Source of the DNA: JAAURS01 sp044923475
Lineage (GTDB): Bacteria > Cyanobacteriota > Cyanobacteriia > Thermosynechococcales > Thermosynechococcaceae
NCBI RefSeq assembly: GCF_044923475.1
Contig: NZ_CP137338.1
Span: 1,426,001-1,490,000, forward strand
Length of the DNA stretch: 64,000 nt
Direction of reading: 5' to 3'
Shown: positions 7,272-16,274 of the stretch, one piece after another
Numbering within the stretch: position 1 is the stretch's first letter
Layout: the number at the start of each line of letters is the position of its first letter
Notes under the pieces: model-generated
Databases searched by the model: none
What the model was told of the DNA's origin: nothing
The model's input: only the letters and a program-made list of their open reading frames with translations
Position numbers and translations under genes: made by a program

Positions 7272-8327
7272 ATGAAAGCTCAGGTCTTTCGCGGCGTCAA
7301 CCAGCTCAGCTACGAAGAAGTGCCGCTCCCCCAGATCGAACCCGATGAGGTTTTAGTGCAGGTAAAAGTTGTGGGCCTGTGCCAATCGGATATTAAAAAA
7401 ATCTTGTATCCGCTCTACGAGCCGCCTCGCATTTTTGGGCACGAGACAGCGGGCGTGATTGCGGCAGCGGGTGCCGACGTTAAAGGATGGAAAGCAGGTC
7501 AACGAGCGATCGTGCTGCACCATATCCCCTGCATGCACTGCAACTACTGCCTCAACGAAAACTATTCCATGTGCGACGTCTACAAAAACATCACGACTAC
7601 GGCGGGCTTTACGCCCAGCGGTGGCGGGTTTGCGGAGTATGTCAAAGTGCCGGGGCATATCGTTCGCAATGGCGGTTTGATGGAGATTCCCGATGGCATC
7701 ACCTTCGAGCAAGCCAGTTTTGTCGAACCCACCAACTGCTGCATGAAGGCCGTCAAAAAGGCGCAGATCCAACCCGGTCAGACGGTATTGGTGACGGGGG
7801 CGGGGCCGATCGGACTCATGTTTATCATGTTGGTCAACTATCTGGGGGCCAGGGCGATCGCCACGGATCTCCTGCCTAGTCGTATTGAAAAAGCACTGAA
7901 CGTGGGTGCCGCTGCCGCCTTTGATGCCCGCGACCCAGATCTCGCGCAGAAAGTGCGGGAAACCACCAATGGCATGGGCGTTGATGCGAGCTTGCTGGCA
8001 GTTCCCAGCGATAAAGCATTTTTTCAGGCGCTCGACTGTACTCGTAAAGGCGGCAAAATTTTGTTTTTTGCGGAATTCCCCGATGAGTTGGAGATTCCCA
8101 TTAACCCAAACGTCATCTATCGCCGCGAGATCGACTTGATTGGCAGCTATAGCTCCTCCTATCGATTGCAAAAGCTTTCGGCAGATATCGTATTCGGCAA
8201 ACGGATCGATGTAGATGCCTTGGTGAGCGATCGCTATCCCCTGAGCGAATTAAATGCCGCTGTGGAGCAAGCCATCAAACCGGGTCCCGATACTTACAAA
8301 ATTTTGATCTATCCCGAGATGGCTTAG
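7272..8327 (+). CDS. Zinc-dependent medium-chain alcohol/polyol dehydrogenase
   Basis: The 351-residue protein is a classic MDR enzyme. Catalytic zinc ligands are Cys37 (GLCQSD), His57-Glu58 (GHE) and Glu152 (FVEPTNCC). The structural zinc loop has Cys87, Cys90, Cys93 and Cys101 (CMHCNYCLNENYSMC). The Rossmann nucleotide-binding motif is GAGPIG at 176-181, followed by an acidic residue in ATDLLPSR, which suggests NAD(H) preference. The pattern is closest to sorbitol or threonine dehydrogenase-like members. The substrate cannot be told from sequence. The gene stands alone, with a possible hairpin-free AT stretch after the stop. The ATG at 7272 begins the conserved MKAQVFRG sequence. Confidence 0.88.
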   Translation: MKAQVFRGVNQLSYEEVPLPQIEPDEVLVQVKVVGLCQSDIKKILYPLYEPPRIFGHETAGVIAAAGADVKGWKAGQRAIVLHHIPCMHCNYCLNENYSMCDVYKNITTTAGFTPSGGGFAEYVKVPGHIVRNGGLMEIPDGITFEQASFVEPTNCCMKAVKKAQIQPGQTVLVTGAGPIGLMFIMLVNYLGARAIATDLLPSRIEKALNVGAAAAFDARDPDLAQKVRETTNGMGVDASLLAVPSDKAFFQALDCTRKGGKILFFAEFPDELEIPINPNVIYRREIDLIGSYSSSYRLQKLSADIVFGKRIDVDALVSDRYPLSELNAAVEQAIKPGPDTYKILIYPEMA

Positions 8328-8528
8328 GATGTAAGCATAGCCGTTAGCCACGGGGCTGAAATTCATTATTTTTTAACAAGATTAGAAAGCCTATCCTCTA
8401 AGACGCTTGTTGGATAGAGTTTTTAGAATTCGCTTCTCAGTCGTGCGGCTGAAACTTTGCAAGCAACTACATCGTCAAAGAAAGTACCCCCAGCAGTCTC
8501 TCTGTGCTGATTGGAGGCAACAGAACCT

Positions 8529-9860
8529 ATGAAAACTAATCTTCTCAGGGCAACGGCGTTAATTATTGGATTGTGGTCGATCGGCCCCCTTACTGCGGCT
8601 GGAGCAAGTGTTACTTCAAAAAGTTTAGGACAATCGGAACGAGCCTCCACTATCGCTTTGGCACAAAACTTCGAGCAGTCTTCGCCAGATCGAACGCATC
8701 AAAGTGCAGAGCAGTCTCGACGTAAGTTTTATCCGATCGCTCAAGACCCACGGCAACAGCAGCGAGATGCCCAACGACAACTGATCTTAGAACGGCAGCG
8801 GCAGCAGCAAGATGCCCAGCAGCAAAATGCACTCGACCGCCAGCGGCAGCAGCAAGACGCTCTCGACCGTCAGCAACAACAACGAGATGCGCAACGACAG
8901 ATTATCTTAGAGCGTCAGCACCAGCAACGAGAGGTTCAGCAGCAAAATGCTCAAGACCCACGGCAACAACAACGAGATACCCAACGACAGATTATCTTAG
9001 AGCGACAGCGGCAGCCGCGAGATGTCCGGCAGCAAAATGCTCAAGACCCACAGCAACAACGAGATACCCAACGACAGATTATCTTAGAGCGACAGCGGCA
9101 GCCGCGAGATGCCCAGCAGCAAAATGCTCTCGAGCGACAGCGCCAGCAGCAAGATGCGCAACGAAAGAGTGTCTTCGAGCGTCAGCGGCAAGACGCGCAA
9201 CAGCAGAATGTCTTCGAACGCCAGCGGCAACTTTTGCAAGCGCAGCGTGAAAAGCAGATTGCTCAACGCAAAAATTGGGAAGCTCGATATACTCAACAGC
9301 TTGCTCGGCAACGGCTGGCTTGGCAGCAAGATCGAGATCGAAATCGCGATGACTGGCTGCGTCAACAGAAACGTATCGAGCGCGAACGTCGTCTAGCTCG
9401 GATTGATGCTCGTCGTCGGGCGCTCTATCGGGATTATGTAACCTACTACGATCGCAACTATTGGGGAGATATCACTTGGCGAAATCGCAATTATTGGGGC
9501 GATCGCACGTTCTGGAGCAGCCCTGGCTATTGGTACGAACGCGATTACTGGGGCCGACGCGGGTATATCTGGGACGATGTATTAGGCGGCATCCTACAAG
9601 GGCTAGTGAGCGGGTTAGTGCAAGGCGCGATAAGCTCTAACTACACCCCCTATCGACAAGCCAGCGAACTTTACGATTGGGGACCGGAGATTCTTTCTTT
9701 CAATGGTTTGACCCAAACGGTTTGCGAACCGGGCACCGTCGTAATTTTGCTGCCGAATCGTCAAGTCATGTGCGCCCTTCCAACCTACTCGTTCGCACCG
9801 GGCACCTATCGAGTCGATCGCCCCGGTCTGAACTTAATCCCAGCCGAAGTTCAATATTAG
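8529..9860 (+). CDS. Secreted Gln/Arg-rich repeat protein
   Basis: A 443-residue protein starting MKTNLLRATALIIGLW with a signal peptide (cleavage near AAGAS, about residue 27). GGAGG lies 11 bases before this ATG. A TTG six codons upstream is less likely. Residues of roughly 70-260 are a low-complexity tract of Gln, Arg, Asp and Glu with imperfect repeats such as QQQRDTQRQIILERQRQ, probably one long helix or coiled coil. The C-terminal third is different: four NYWG/DYWG motifs (residues about 310-345), a Gly-rich segment GGILQGLVSGLVQGAISS, and a compact end with two cysteines (TVCEPGTVVILLPNRQVMC). It probably acts in the periplasm or envelope. I recognise no named family. The repeat DNA resembles an array at first sight but is in-frame coding sequence. 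Confidence 0.8.
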   Translation: MKTNLLRATALIIGLWSIGPLTAAGASVTSKSLGQSERASTIALAQNFEQSSPDRTHQSAEQSRRKFYPIAQDPRQQQRDAQRQLILERQRQQQDAQQQNALDRQRQQQDALDRQQQQRDAQRQIILERQHQQREVQQQNAQDPRQQQRDTQRQIILERQRQPRDVRQQNAQDPQQQRDTQRQIILERQRQPRDAQQQNALERQRQQQDAQRKSVFERQRQDAQQQNVFERQRQLLQAQREKQIAQRKNWEARYTQQLARQRLAWQQDRDRNRDDWLRQQKRIERERRLARIDARRRALYRDYVTYYDRNYWGDITWRNRNYWGDRTFWSSPGYWYERDYWGRRGYIWDDVLGGILQGLVSGLVQGAISSNYTPYRQASELYDWGPEILSFNGLTQTVCEPGTVVILLPNRQVMCALPTYSFAPGTYRVDRPGLNLIPAEVQY

Positions 9861-9950
9861 TTAACCCGTGACTTGAAATATTTCCTTGGGCCTGCATCAA
9901 CATACGCGCAGAGAACGTACTAAACTGGGCGAGAATTGAGCAGCATCCCA

Positions 9951-10850
9951 ATGGTTCAAGATCCCTCTTCTGCGCTCGATACCCCGTGGCTATCGCCAGG
10001 GACGCTGTGGCCTAAAGTGAAGCAGCAAACCCAGCTTGCCCTAGATTGCGGAGCGCTTCAGCCTATTAACACCACTTACGAATGGGTTGAAGATCGCAAC
10101 CTGCGGTTTTTAGTGCGGGTTTTAGCCAACATCCAACGAAAGGAAACGGCTGCTCGAGACCGCCCTCCAAACTTTAATCCCTTCTTACCCTACGAACCAG
10201 AGCTATTTGTCGCAGATTTATCGCCCACCCATTTAGTGCTGCTCAACAAGTTCAACGTCATGGATCACCACATCCTGATCGTGACCCGCGAGTTTGCCTC
10301 CCAAGACAGCCTGCTCGGTCTGGCAGATTTTCAGGCATTGGCCATCGGACTTTCGGAAATGGACGGGTTAGGGTTTTACAACGGTGGTCGAATTGCCGGG
10401 GCAAGCCAGCAGCACAAGCACTTGCAGATCGTGCCGCTTCCCTTCGTCCCCGACGGGTCGCACTTGCCCCTAGAACCGCTGATGCTGGAGACTGCTGGAA
10501 TCAATCTAAAACTGCCCTACCGCCACGCGATCGCCCCCCTCGACGCGCTCGATTTTACCCAGCCTTTAACGGTCGCCCAAACGCTTTTAGAACAATACCA
10601 AGCGCTTTTGAGCGCCCTAAACTTAATTCAGACTCCAGCCGCCACGGAACCCCTTGGTGCCTACAACTTACTCGTCACGCGTCAGTGGATGTGCGCGGTG
10701 CCGCGATCGCAGGAAAGCTTCGCGGACATTCCGGTCAACTCCCTCGGATTCACGGGAGCGTTGCTGGTCAAAAACCAAGCGCAGTTGGATCGACTTCGAG
10801 AACTGGGGCCGCTCGCAGTGCTGACGGCAGTAGGGTATGCCGCCCGATGA
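9951..10850 (+). CDS. ATP adenylyltransferase (diadenosine tetraphosphate phosphorylase)
   Basis: A 299-residue HIT-superfamily protein of the Ap4A phosphorylase type. It contains NHHILIVTREF-like VMDHHILIVTREF (103-115), FYNGG (142-146) and the active-site triad QHKHLQIVP, with His155 and His157. The family splits Ap4A with phosphate to ATP and ADP, or the reverse. The ATG at 9951 is chosen over a TTG five codons earlier. Its last bases overlap the next gene (ATGA), indicating a two-gene operon with the aminotransferase. Function is inferred from motifs and overall length, which fit yeast Apa1/2-like bacterial members. Confidence 0.88.
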   Translation: MVQDPSSALDTPWLSPGTLWPKVKQQTQLALDCGALQPINTTYEWVEDRNLRFLVRVLANIQRKETAARDRPPNFNPFLPYEPELFVADLSPTHLVLLNKFNVMDHHILIVTREFASQDSLLGLADFQALAIGLSEMDGLGFYNGGRIAGASQQHKHLQIVPLPFVPDGSHLPLEPLMLETAGINLKLPYRHAIAPLDALDFTQPLTVAQTLLEQYQALLSALNLIQTPAATEPLGAYNLLVTRQWMCAVPRSQESFADIPVNSLGFTGALLVKNQAQLDRLRELGPLAVLTAVGYAAR

Positions 10851-12040
10851 AATTTCCTGGCGCGAATGAATTTGCCGATTCCTGGCATCTGGACCCGACA
10901 GTTGTGTTCCTAAACCACGGTGCCTTTGGCGCCTGCCCCATTCCAGTTCTAGCGCAACAGCAGCGCTTCCGACAGCAGCTAGAGCAGGAGCCTCTGCGCT
11001 TCATCATGCGCGAATTCGAGCCGCTGTTAGAGATCGCGCGCCAAGCCCTCGCAGCGTTTGTCGGCACAGATCCTGCCGATTTAGTCTTTGTGCCTAACGC
11101 CACGACGGGCGCGAACAGCGTCCTGCGATCGCTCTCCTTTGAGCCGGGGGACGAGCTGTTGACGACCGACCACTGCTACAATGCCTGTCGTAATGCCCTT
11201 GAGTTTGTGGCTCGACGCTCTGGAGCAAAGGTCGTCGTCGCAACCGTTCCATTTCCCTTAGAAAATTCCGAGCAGATCGTAGCGTCCGTGATGCGCTGCG
11301 TCACCCCGCGCACCAAACTGGCGTTACTCGATCACATCACGAGCCAAACAGCGCTGATTTTTCCCATTAAAGCGTTGGTACGAGCTTTAGCAGCGCGAGG
11401 AATCGATACCCTCGTAGATGGCGCCCACGCGCCGGGGATGATTCCTCTCAATCTCCAAGAGATCGGCGCAGCTTACTATACGGGCAACTGCCACAAGTGG
11501 ATGTGCGCGCCCAAGGGGGCCGCGTTTCTGGTCGTACAGCGCGATCGCCAGGCGCAGATCCGCCCCCTAACTATCAGCCACGGTGCGAACTCTCCCCGTA
11601 CGGACTACTCTCGGTTCCAACTCGAATTTGGTTGGACGGGCACCCACGATCCGACGCCCTACCTTTGCATTCCCGCCGTCCTTCAGTTCATGGACGCGCA
11701 GTTGCCCCAGGGCGGGTGGCAGGCCGTAATGGATCGCAATCGGGCCTTAGCACTCCAGGCGCGCCAACTGTTGGCAGAAACCCTATCTCAGCCGCTCCCC
11801 TGTCCTGATGGGATGGTTGGGGCGATCGCCGCTCTCCTTTTGCCCTCGTCCTTTGGCACGCCAGAGCTGTCGCCCGCTGGAATTGACGCGCTTCAAGATT
11901 GGCTTTGGAATAACTATAAAATTGAAGTGCCCGTTATTCCGTGGGCCAGTCCGCCTCAAAAGATTTTGCGGGTTTCCGCCCAACTCTACAACCATCTCGA
12001 CCAGTATCGCTATCTAGCAGCAGCCCTTCAAAGTCGGTAG
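10847..12040 (+). CDS. Class V aminotransferase (isopenicillin-N-epimerase-like)
   Basis: The 397-residue protein is a PLP-dependent fold-type I enzyme. It has FLNHGAFGACP near the N-terminus, the cofactor aspartate and histidine in DGAHAPG (Asp191, His194) and the Schiff-base lysine in GNCHKWMCAPKG (Lys217). A conserved WTGTHDPTPYL segment follows. This pattern is that of CefD/isopenicillin-N-epimerase-like and NifS-related proteins. Such genes are common in bacteria with no beta-lactam pathway, so the true substrate is unknown. The start codon overlaps the stop of the Ap4A phosphorylase gene (ATGA), which sets the start and implies translational coupling. Confidence 0.88.
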   Translation: MKFPGANEFADSWHLDPTVVFLNHGAFGACPIPVLAQQQRFRQQLEQEPLRFIMREFEPLLEIARQALAAFVGTDPADLVFVPNATTGANSVLRSLSFEPGDELLTTDHCYNACRNALEFVARRSGAKVVVATVPFPLENSEQIVASVMRCVTPRTKLALLDHITSQTALIFPIKALVRALAARGIDTLVDGAHAPGMIPLNLQEIGAAYYTGNCHKWMCAPKGAAFLVVQRDRQAQIRPLTISHGANSPRTDYSRFQLEFGWTGTHDPTPYLCIPAVLQFMDAQLPQGGWQAVMDRNRALALQARQLLAETLSQPLPCPDGMVGAIAALLLPSSFGTPELSPAGIDALQDWLWNNYKIEVPVIPWASPPQKILRVSAQLYNHLDQYRYLAAALQSR

Positions 12041-12127
12041 AAATTTGACCTTGCCAATTGAGGACGCAGTATTCTGATGGTCATTTACTTTTGGGCGCGT
12101 TGGCGATGGATTGGCATTATTATTACC

Positions 12128-12574
12128 TCAAGTAGGGTTTAGATCGGCGGGAAAGTCAGGATCGAATAGTTGCTCTGATGTATAGGGGCAATTTTCGGGT
12201 AGATCTCCATAATCTAAAGGGGTTTCCTTTACTACTAAATCCAACCCAGATTCGTGAGCATGGGCGATCGTCTCTCCCAAATAGGGCTTAAGGCTGGGGT
12301 TTTCCTTCAGGAGTTGTAAAATTTCTCGCCGTTGTTCTCGAATTGTCGCTCGCCAGCTTTTACTGCGTCTTTCGGGTTGATAGTTCCATTTCAAAAGATG
12401 CCCAATCAACACACCGAGTCGGTTTCTAAGTTCCTGACGCTGCTGTTTTCCCAAAGACTCAATTTCCTCCACCAAATTGACAAGATCCAGACGCTTAAAA
12501 TTACCCTCTCTGAGTAACTTTGACTGCTCTAACGTCCAGGCATAGAAATCAGTTTCATAGAGATTGGCTGGCAT
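12128..12574 (-). CDS. DUF29 family protein
   Basis: The 148-residue protein begins MPANLYETDFYAWTLEQSKLLREGNFKRLD, the standard opening of DUF29 proteins, followed by LVEEIESLGKQQRQELRNRL, LLKWNYQPERRSKSW and a C-terminal CPYTSEQLFDPDFPADL. The family is abundant and highly multicopy in cyanobacteria. No biochemical function is established. It lies alone between the aminotransferase and a small secreted protein, reading against the former. Confidence 0.92.
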   Translation of the reverse strand: MPANLYETDFYAWTLEQSKLLREGNFKRLDLVNLVEEIESLGKQQRQELRNRLGVLIGHLLKWNYQPERRSKSWRATIREQRREILQLLKENPSLKPYLGETIAHAHESGLDLVVKETPLDYGDLPENCPYTSEQLFDPDFPADLNPT

Positions 12575-12853
12575 TGTGTCCTCCCTTCACTTGACTCTAA
12601 TCTAGTCTCTCAATAACCCCATCGAACAGATAATCTGCGCCCCATCTCGTGGTTCCTCTGGGTCGTGCCAGTAAGGGCGTAGATTCTCGGACGTGTTACG
12701 CGAGCGGCACAACTCCATTTAAAGTTTGCGATAATGAACGTACGAACCTAGGCTGTCTTTGATTTCAAGATAAGCTCGGGTGCTCTTAAAGCGGTTGTGG
12801 GGTGCGAGCTGCGGATCGTAAATTCGACCTGTTTGCGGAGGCAAACGAGAGCT

Positions 12854-13198
12854 ATGGTTAAACAAATACTTTTCCTGACATCGACCGTTTTGTTGCTCGC
12901 TCCAATTCTTTCGAGCCAAGAGGTCTCGGCTCAAAGTCGCAAAATCGAGTTTGACAAGGCTCAACCAGCGTCGGTTCGTTCTCCTAAGAAGGTTGAAAGC
13001 GGGTCTTCTATTTTAGGCGTTCATGAAATTAACTTAAATTCCATCCAGACAAAGCCGCCCTCTCCAACCCTTTCTAAGGGCATCGCGATCGAGAAACCTC
13101 GAACGGTGAGATTGCTGCCAGTCTACAAGCGAAATGGAACGGCAAGTCCCGCCGAAGAGGATGAAGGGCTTCAAGTACAGGTAACGCCCGTCGATTAA
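12854..13198 (+). CDS. Small secreted protein of unknown function
   Basis: A 114-residue protein starting MVKQILFLTSTVLLLAPILS with a signal peptide, probably cleaved after VSAQ (about residue 28). The mature part is basic, polar and Pro/Ser-rich with no cysteine (KIEFDKAQPASVRSPKK ... LQVQVTPVD). GGAGG occurs 12 bases before the ATG. I recognise no family. It is followed within 50 bases by another small gene on the same strand. Confidence 0.6.
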   Translation: MVKQILFLTSTVLLLAPILSSQEVSAQSRKIEFDKAQPASVRSPKKVESGSSILGVHEINLNSIQTKPPSPTLSKGIAIEKPRTVRLLPVYKRNGTASPAEEDEGLQVQVTPVD

Positions 13199-13247
13199 AT
13201 CGATGCAATTGTAAAAATCCATGTTTTTCCTCTAGGAGGGAAAGATT

Positions 13248-13496
13248 ATGTTTTTAAAACATCGGCTCAACCGCGATTTAGTTGAAGTTTTAAACGTGGC
13301 TGAATTATGGGATCCTTTCGTGCCAACCCTGCTGGGGCGGTACCACGCTGGAGAAGAACTTCAGGATCCAGAGCTCTTCAGTAAAGTCGATCTCATGTTT
13401 CTGTCGGACGAGCTGTTGCCGCAATGCTGGATCGACCCCCACTATCGCGATCGACAAGTTCTAGGAAATGAGTCTGGCAAGGTTCTGACTCGATAA
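13248..13496 (+). CDS. Small conserved cyanobacterial protein, acetyltransferase-annotated family
   Basis: An 82-residue acidic protein starting MFLKHRLNRDLVEVLNVAEL, with a strong ribosome binding site (TAGGAGGGAAAGATT before the ATG). Conserved-looking segments are WDPFVPTLLGRYHAGEE, DPELFSKVDLMFLSDE and LPQCWIDPHYRD. I recall proteins of this type in cyanobacteria carrying the label 'acetyltransferase', but at 82 residues it has no visible acetyltransferase fold, so the label is doubtful. It sits 45 bases before the cruG-like gene and may be co-transcribed with it. Confidence 0.7.
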   Translation: MFLKHRLNRDLVEVLNVAELWDPFVPTLLGRYHAGEELQDPELFSKVDLMFLSDELLPQCWIDPHYRDRQVLGNESGKVLTR

Positions 13497-13540
13497 TTCA
13501 ATGTTAGACTCGTCCCTAGGCTATTTTTGAGAGCGACTCG

Positions 13541-14779
13541 ATGACTTGGATTGGATCTGATGGTCTCCCAATCTTTTTGGGAATGGGACTTCTGTGCCTA
13601 TCCGCTTACGTCATCGCTCGATTTCACCAGAGCTTTCAATCCTCGATTTCCAATGCCCCTCGCCTAGAGCCAGCCGCAACGCCTCTCGCTTCTCTGCCTG
13701 CGATCGCCGTTGTCATTCCAGCCTATAACGAAGAGATCAATTTGCGAGATTGCGTCGAAGCCGTCCTCAAAAGCGAGCTTCCCGACCCGCAACAGCTTCA
13801 GGTCTGGATAGCCGATGACGAATCGACCGATGGCACGAGGGCGATCGCCCAAGCGCTCGTTGCTGAAGACCCTCGCGTCCACCTAGTGGCTGTGCCGCCT
13901 CGACCCGCGACAGAAGTATGGCGCGGAAAAAACTGGGCCTGCGATCGAGCCGTCGCGCAAGCTCAAGGAGAGTACCTCCTGTTTATCGATGCCGACGTGC
14001 GGCTGGAGCGAGAGGCGATCGCCGCTGCTCTAGTTGCCGCTCGGGCTTCTAATGCCGACCTTTTGAGCTGCCTGCCAGAAATCGTATGCGGCTGTCTGGC
14101 TGAGTGGTTGGTCCAACCTACGATTGTCCGCATGTTGACCGCAGGTTTCAATATCGCAGCCGTCAGCGATCCGGCCCGACCCGACGTGGCCTTTGCGGCT
14201 GGACCGTTTATGTTTTTTCGGCGTGCAGCCTACGATCGCATCGGCGGCCATCGCGCCGTTGCCGATAATTTGGTCGAAGATGTTGCTCTGGCCCGCCAAA
14301 TCAAAAGTTTTGGGCTAAACATGCGTCTGATGCTAGGTTTGGGGCTCGTAAAGGTCAGAATGTACCGCAATCTGGGGGCATTGTGGGAAGGCTGGACTAA
14401 AAATCTTCACATGGGCGCGCAGCGGAAGGTCTCGTCAACGCTTTTAATTGCCCTGATTGCAATCTTTGTGTTAGTCGTGCCCTGGCTGGGGATTCTTTTG
14501 AGCGGTATTGCGCTGTTCGCGGTTGGGTTGCGGGAGGGCGCAGGGTTCCTCCTCCCTCTCGCGAGCGCGGCGGCGCTCCTATTGTGGGAATCCGTGCTGT
14601 GGCGGCGGGAGGCAGTCCTGCTAGCGCTGCCCGTTCGCTACTGGGGGCTGAGCTGGTTGAGCGGATTATTGGTGGCGGCAATCGCTATTGCTTCTATCAT
14701 CAAAACAGAAACGGGCTGGGGTTGGACCTGGCGCGGGCGATCGTTGGCACTTCCTCATGAAACAACTCCTTCCGCTTAA
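13541..14779 (+). CDS. cruG: CruG-like membrane glycosyltransferase (GT2)
   Basis: A 412-residue membrane glycosyltransferase. One N-terminal transmembrane segment is followed by a GT-A domain: VVIPAYNEEINLRDC, ADDESTDGT, FIDADVRLE and the acceptor-site region VEDVALARQIK. Three to four C-terminal transmembrane helices follow, ending TETGWGWTWRGRSLA. The architecture and the ending match cyanobacterial CruG, the 2'-O-glycosyltransferase that adds sugar to myxol-type carotenoids (myxoxanthophyll). The specific substrate is inferred. CruF, its usual partner, is not in the window. The downstream hydrolase gene starts 23 bases before this stop, so the two form an operon. Confidence 0.75.
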   Translation: MTWIGSDGLPIFLGMGLLCLSAYVIARFHQSFQSSISNAPRLEPAATPLASLPAIAVVIPAYNEEINLRDCVEAVLKSELPDPQQLQVWIADDESTDGTRAIAQALVAEDPRVHLVAVPPRPATEVWRGKNWACDRAVAQAQGEYLLFIDADVRLEREAIAAALVAARASNADLLSCLPEIVCGCLAEWLVQPTIVRMLTAGFNIAAVSDPARPDVAFAAGPFMFFRRAAYDRIGGHRAVADNLVEDVALARQIKSFGLNMRLMLGLGLVKVRMYRNLGALWEGWTKNLHMGAQRKVSSTLLIALIAIFVLVVPWLGILLSGIALFAVGLREGAGFLLPLASAAALLLWESVLWRREAVLLALPVRYWGLSWLSGLLVAAIAIASIIKTETGWGWTWRGRSLALPHETTPSA

Positions 14780-15599
14780 TCCGTATCCCGCTGCCTATCT
14801 AGAACAAGGCATGGGGACTCCCATTGTGTTCCTGCACGGATTCTTAGGGGACGCCAGTAACTGGCTCCCCATTATGGATCGTTTGCCAGAGTATCGCTGC
14901 ATTGCATTGGATTTGTTGGGGTTTGGCGAATCTGCCAAGCCGGAACTGCGCTACGACATTTGGCATCAGGTCGAGTTTGTCCAGCAATTTATTGCAGCGC
15001 TGGAGCTTGAGAACTTCTGGCTGGTGGGTCACTCCTACGGCGGTTGGACGGCAGCGGCCTATGCGATCGCCTGTACGACGGGTAAACTCGGCCTCCCTCA
15101 CCAACAGCGAGCAATGCCGCCGCCCCGGAACGAACTGGCAGGACTGGGGTTAATTGCGCCAGCGGGGATCCGGGACGATGAGTTTGTAGGGCGCTATAAC
15201 CATTTGAGACCGCTGCTCTGGGAAAGCCCTTGGGTGGATTGGGGCCTGAGGGCGATCGCCCCTCTGAGTCGGTGGTTGGGACAGCGCAAGTCTTTTGAGG
15301 AGATCGTGAGGGCACGGCAGGCATTGCTCGCGCAGCCCGTGGCCAAGTCCTTTTTGCGCGATCGCCTGCGCCCGGAAGACGCGGTCGATACTGTCGAAGC
15401 AGATCTCCATTGCATCGCCGTTCCAACCCTGGTGATTGCTGCCGCAAAAGACGATACGATTCCCCTATGGCATTGCCAAACCTACGCTCGGGAGATCGCG
15501 CAGGTTCAGTTCCGCTTGCTTCCAGACGCCGATCATGGCTTACTTCAATCCCATTCGCAAGATGTCGCGCAATCCATCGCGCAATTTCTCAATGCCTAA
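14757..15599 (+). CDS. Alpha/beta hydrolase
   Basis: A 280-residue alpha/beta hydrolase. The oxyanion-hole region is FLHGFLGD (25-32). The nucleophile is Ser93 in GHSYGG, the acid is probably Asp232 or Asp233 in AAKDDTIP, and the catalytic histidine is His260 in DADHG. The cap region 105-200 is long and Pro/Arg-rich. No signal peptide is seen, so it is probably cytoplasmic. The ATG at 14757 lies inside the end of the cruG-like gene. Substrate is unknown. A lipid or carotenoid ester is a guess from context only. Confidence 0.85.
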   Translation: MKQLLPLNPYPAAYLEQGMGTPIVFLHGFLGDASNWLPIMDRLPEYRCIALDLLGFGESAKPELRYDIWHQVEFVQQFIAALELENFWLVGHSYGGWTAAAYAIACTTGKLGLPHQQRAMPPPRNELAGLGLIAPAGIRDDEFVGRYNHLRPLLWESPWVDWGLRAIAPLSRWLGQRKSFEEIVRARQALLAQPVAKSFLRDRLRPEDAVDTVEADLHCIAVPTLVIAAAKDDTIPLWHCQTYAREIAQVQFRLLPDADHGLLQSHSQDVAQSIAQFLNA

Positions 15600-15661
15600 A
15601 CTTTAAATTCGATCCGATCGGACTAAAAATAATCGATCGAAATTTGTCATGATAGGGAGGT

Positions 15662-16258
15662 ATGCCTACTCCCCTTCACCCGAACTCCGCTCCCTCAACC
15701 CTGACGCCTCAGCAAGATGCCGAACTGCGCCTTGAGGCGGAGCGCATGCAGGAGGTGAAGTTTTTGCTCGGTAACTTACTCGAGCGCGAGCAAATCACGG
15801 TTAAGGCAATTCTGACCTGTCTGCTAGACGTGGGCGCAATTCATTTCATTAACGGTCGAATTCGGATCCGACCGCTGCGCTCCCTCGCTCGGCCCCTTAT
15901 TAACGTTTCAAAACCCGCGCTGGTGTTTGTGGCCTACCGCTGGGTTCAAAAAAAATGCCCTCAATTGGCTGCTAACTGGCTCCAACGCAGAATTGTCTTG
16001 AAGGCCGGACGACCTCCCCAACCTCAGTCGCTTCAACCTTCTCCCCCAGTCGTTCTCGAGCCTATGCTCGTTTACCAACATGAAATTCGACGGCTGCGAT
16101 CGCGCGTTCGGCTCACGACGGGTGCTCTCGTGGGCGTCAGCAGCGTTTTGATCCTCGGGCTCATCGGCATCGATCTCAGATCCGTCGATCGATTTTGGCA
16201 GTCTACAGTCACCGGACAGCCAGAAGCCTTAGTAAAAACTCAAAAAACGGCACCTTAA
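15662..16258 (+). CDS. Conserved cyanobacterial protein with C-terminal membrane anchor
   Basis: A 198-residue protein with a good ribosome binding site (GGGAGG four bases before the ATG). The N-terminal 60 residues are acidic and helical (QQDAELRLEAERMQEVKFLLGNLLEREQ). The middle is basic (RIRIRPLRSLARPLINVSKP ... FVAYRWVQKKCP), followed by a Pro/Gln linker. One transmembrane helix lies near residues 157-175 (GALVGVSSVLILGLIGID). This looks like a tail-anchored cytoplasmic protein. I know of no function for it. Confidence 0.75.
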   Translation: MPTPLHPNSAPSTLTPQQDAELRLEAERMQEVKFLLGNLLEREQITVKAILTCLLDVGAIHFINGRIRIRPLRSLARPLINVSKPALVFVAYRWVQKKCPQLAANWLQRRIVLKAGRPPQPQSLQPSPPVVLEPMLVYQHEIRRLRSRVRLTTGALVGVSSVLILGLIGIDLRSVDRFWQSTVTGQPEALVKTQKTAP

Positions 16259-16274
16259 TCTCGCTATCGCTTTG

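Noticed and set aside
7353..8171. 272-codon minus-strand frame opposite the alcohol dehydrogenase
   Set aside because: The plus strand encodes a complete zinc alcohol dehydrogenase with all ligands. The minus frame has no recognisable motif and no ribosome binding site.
8740..9290. CRISPR-like array of regular repeats
   Set aside because: The repeats are imperfect, have no unique spacers and stay in frame within a protein with a signal peptide.
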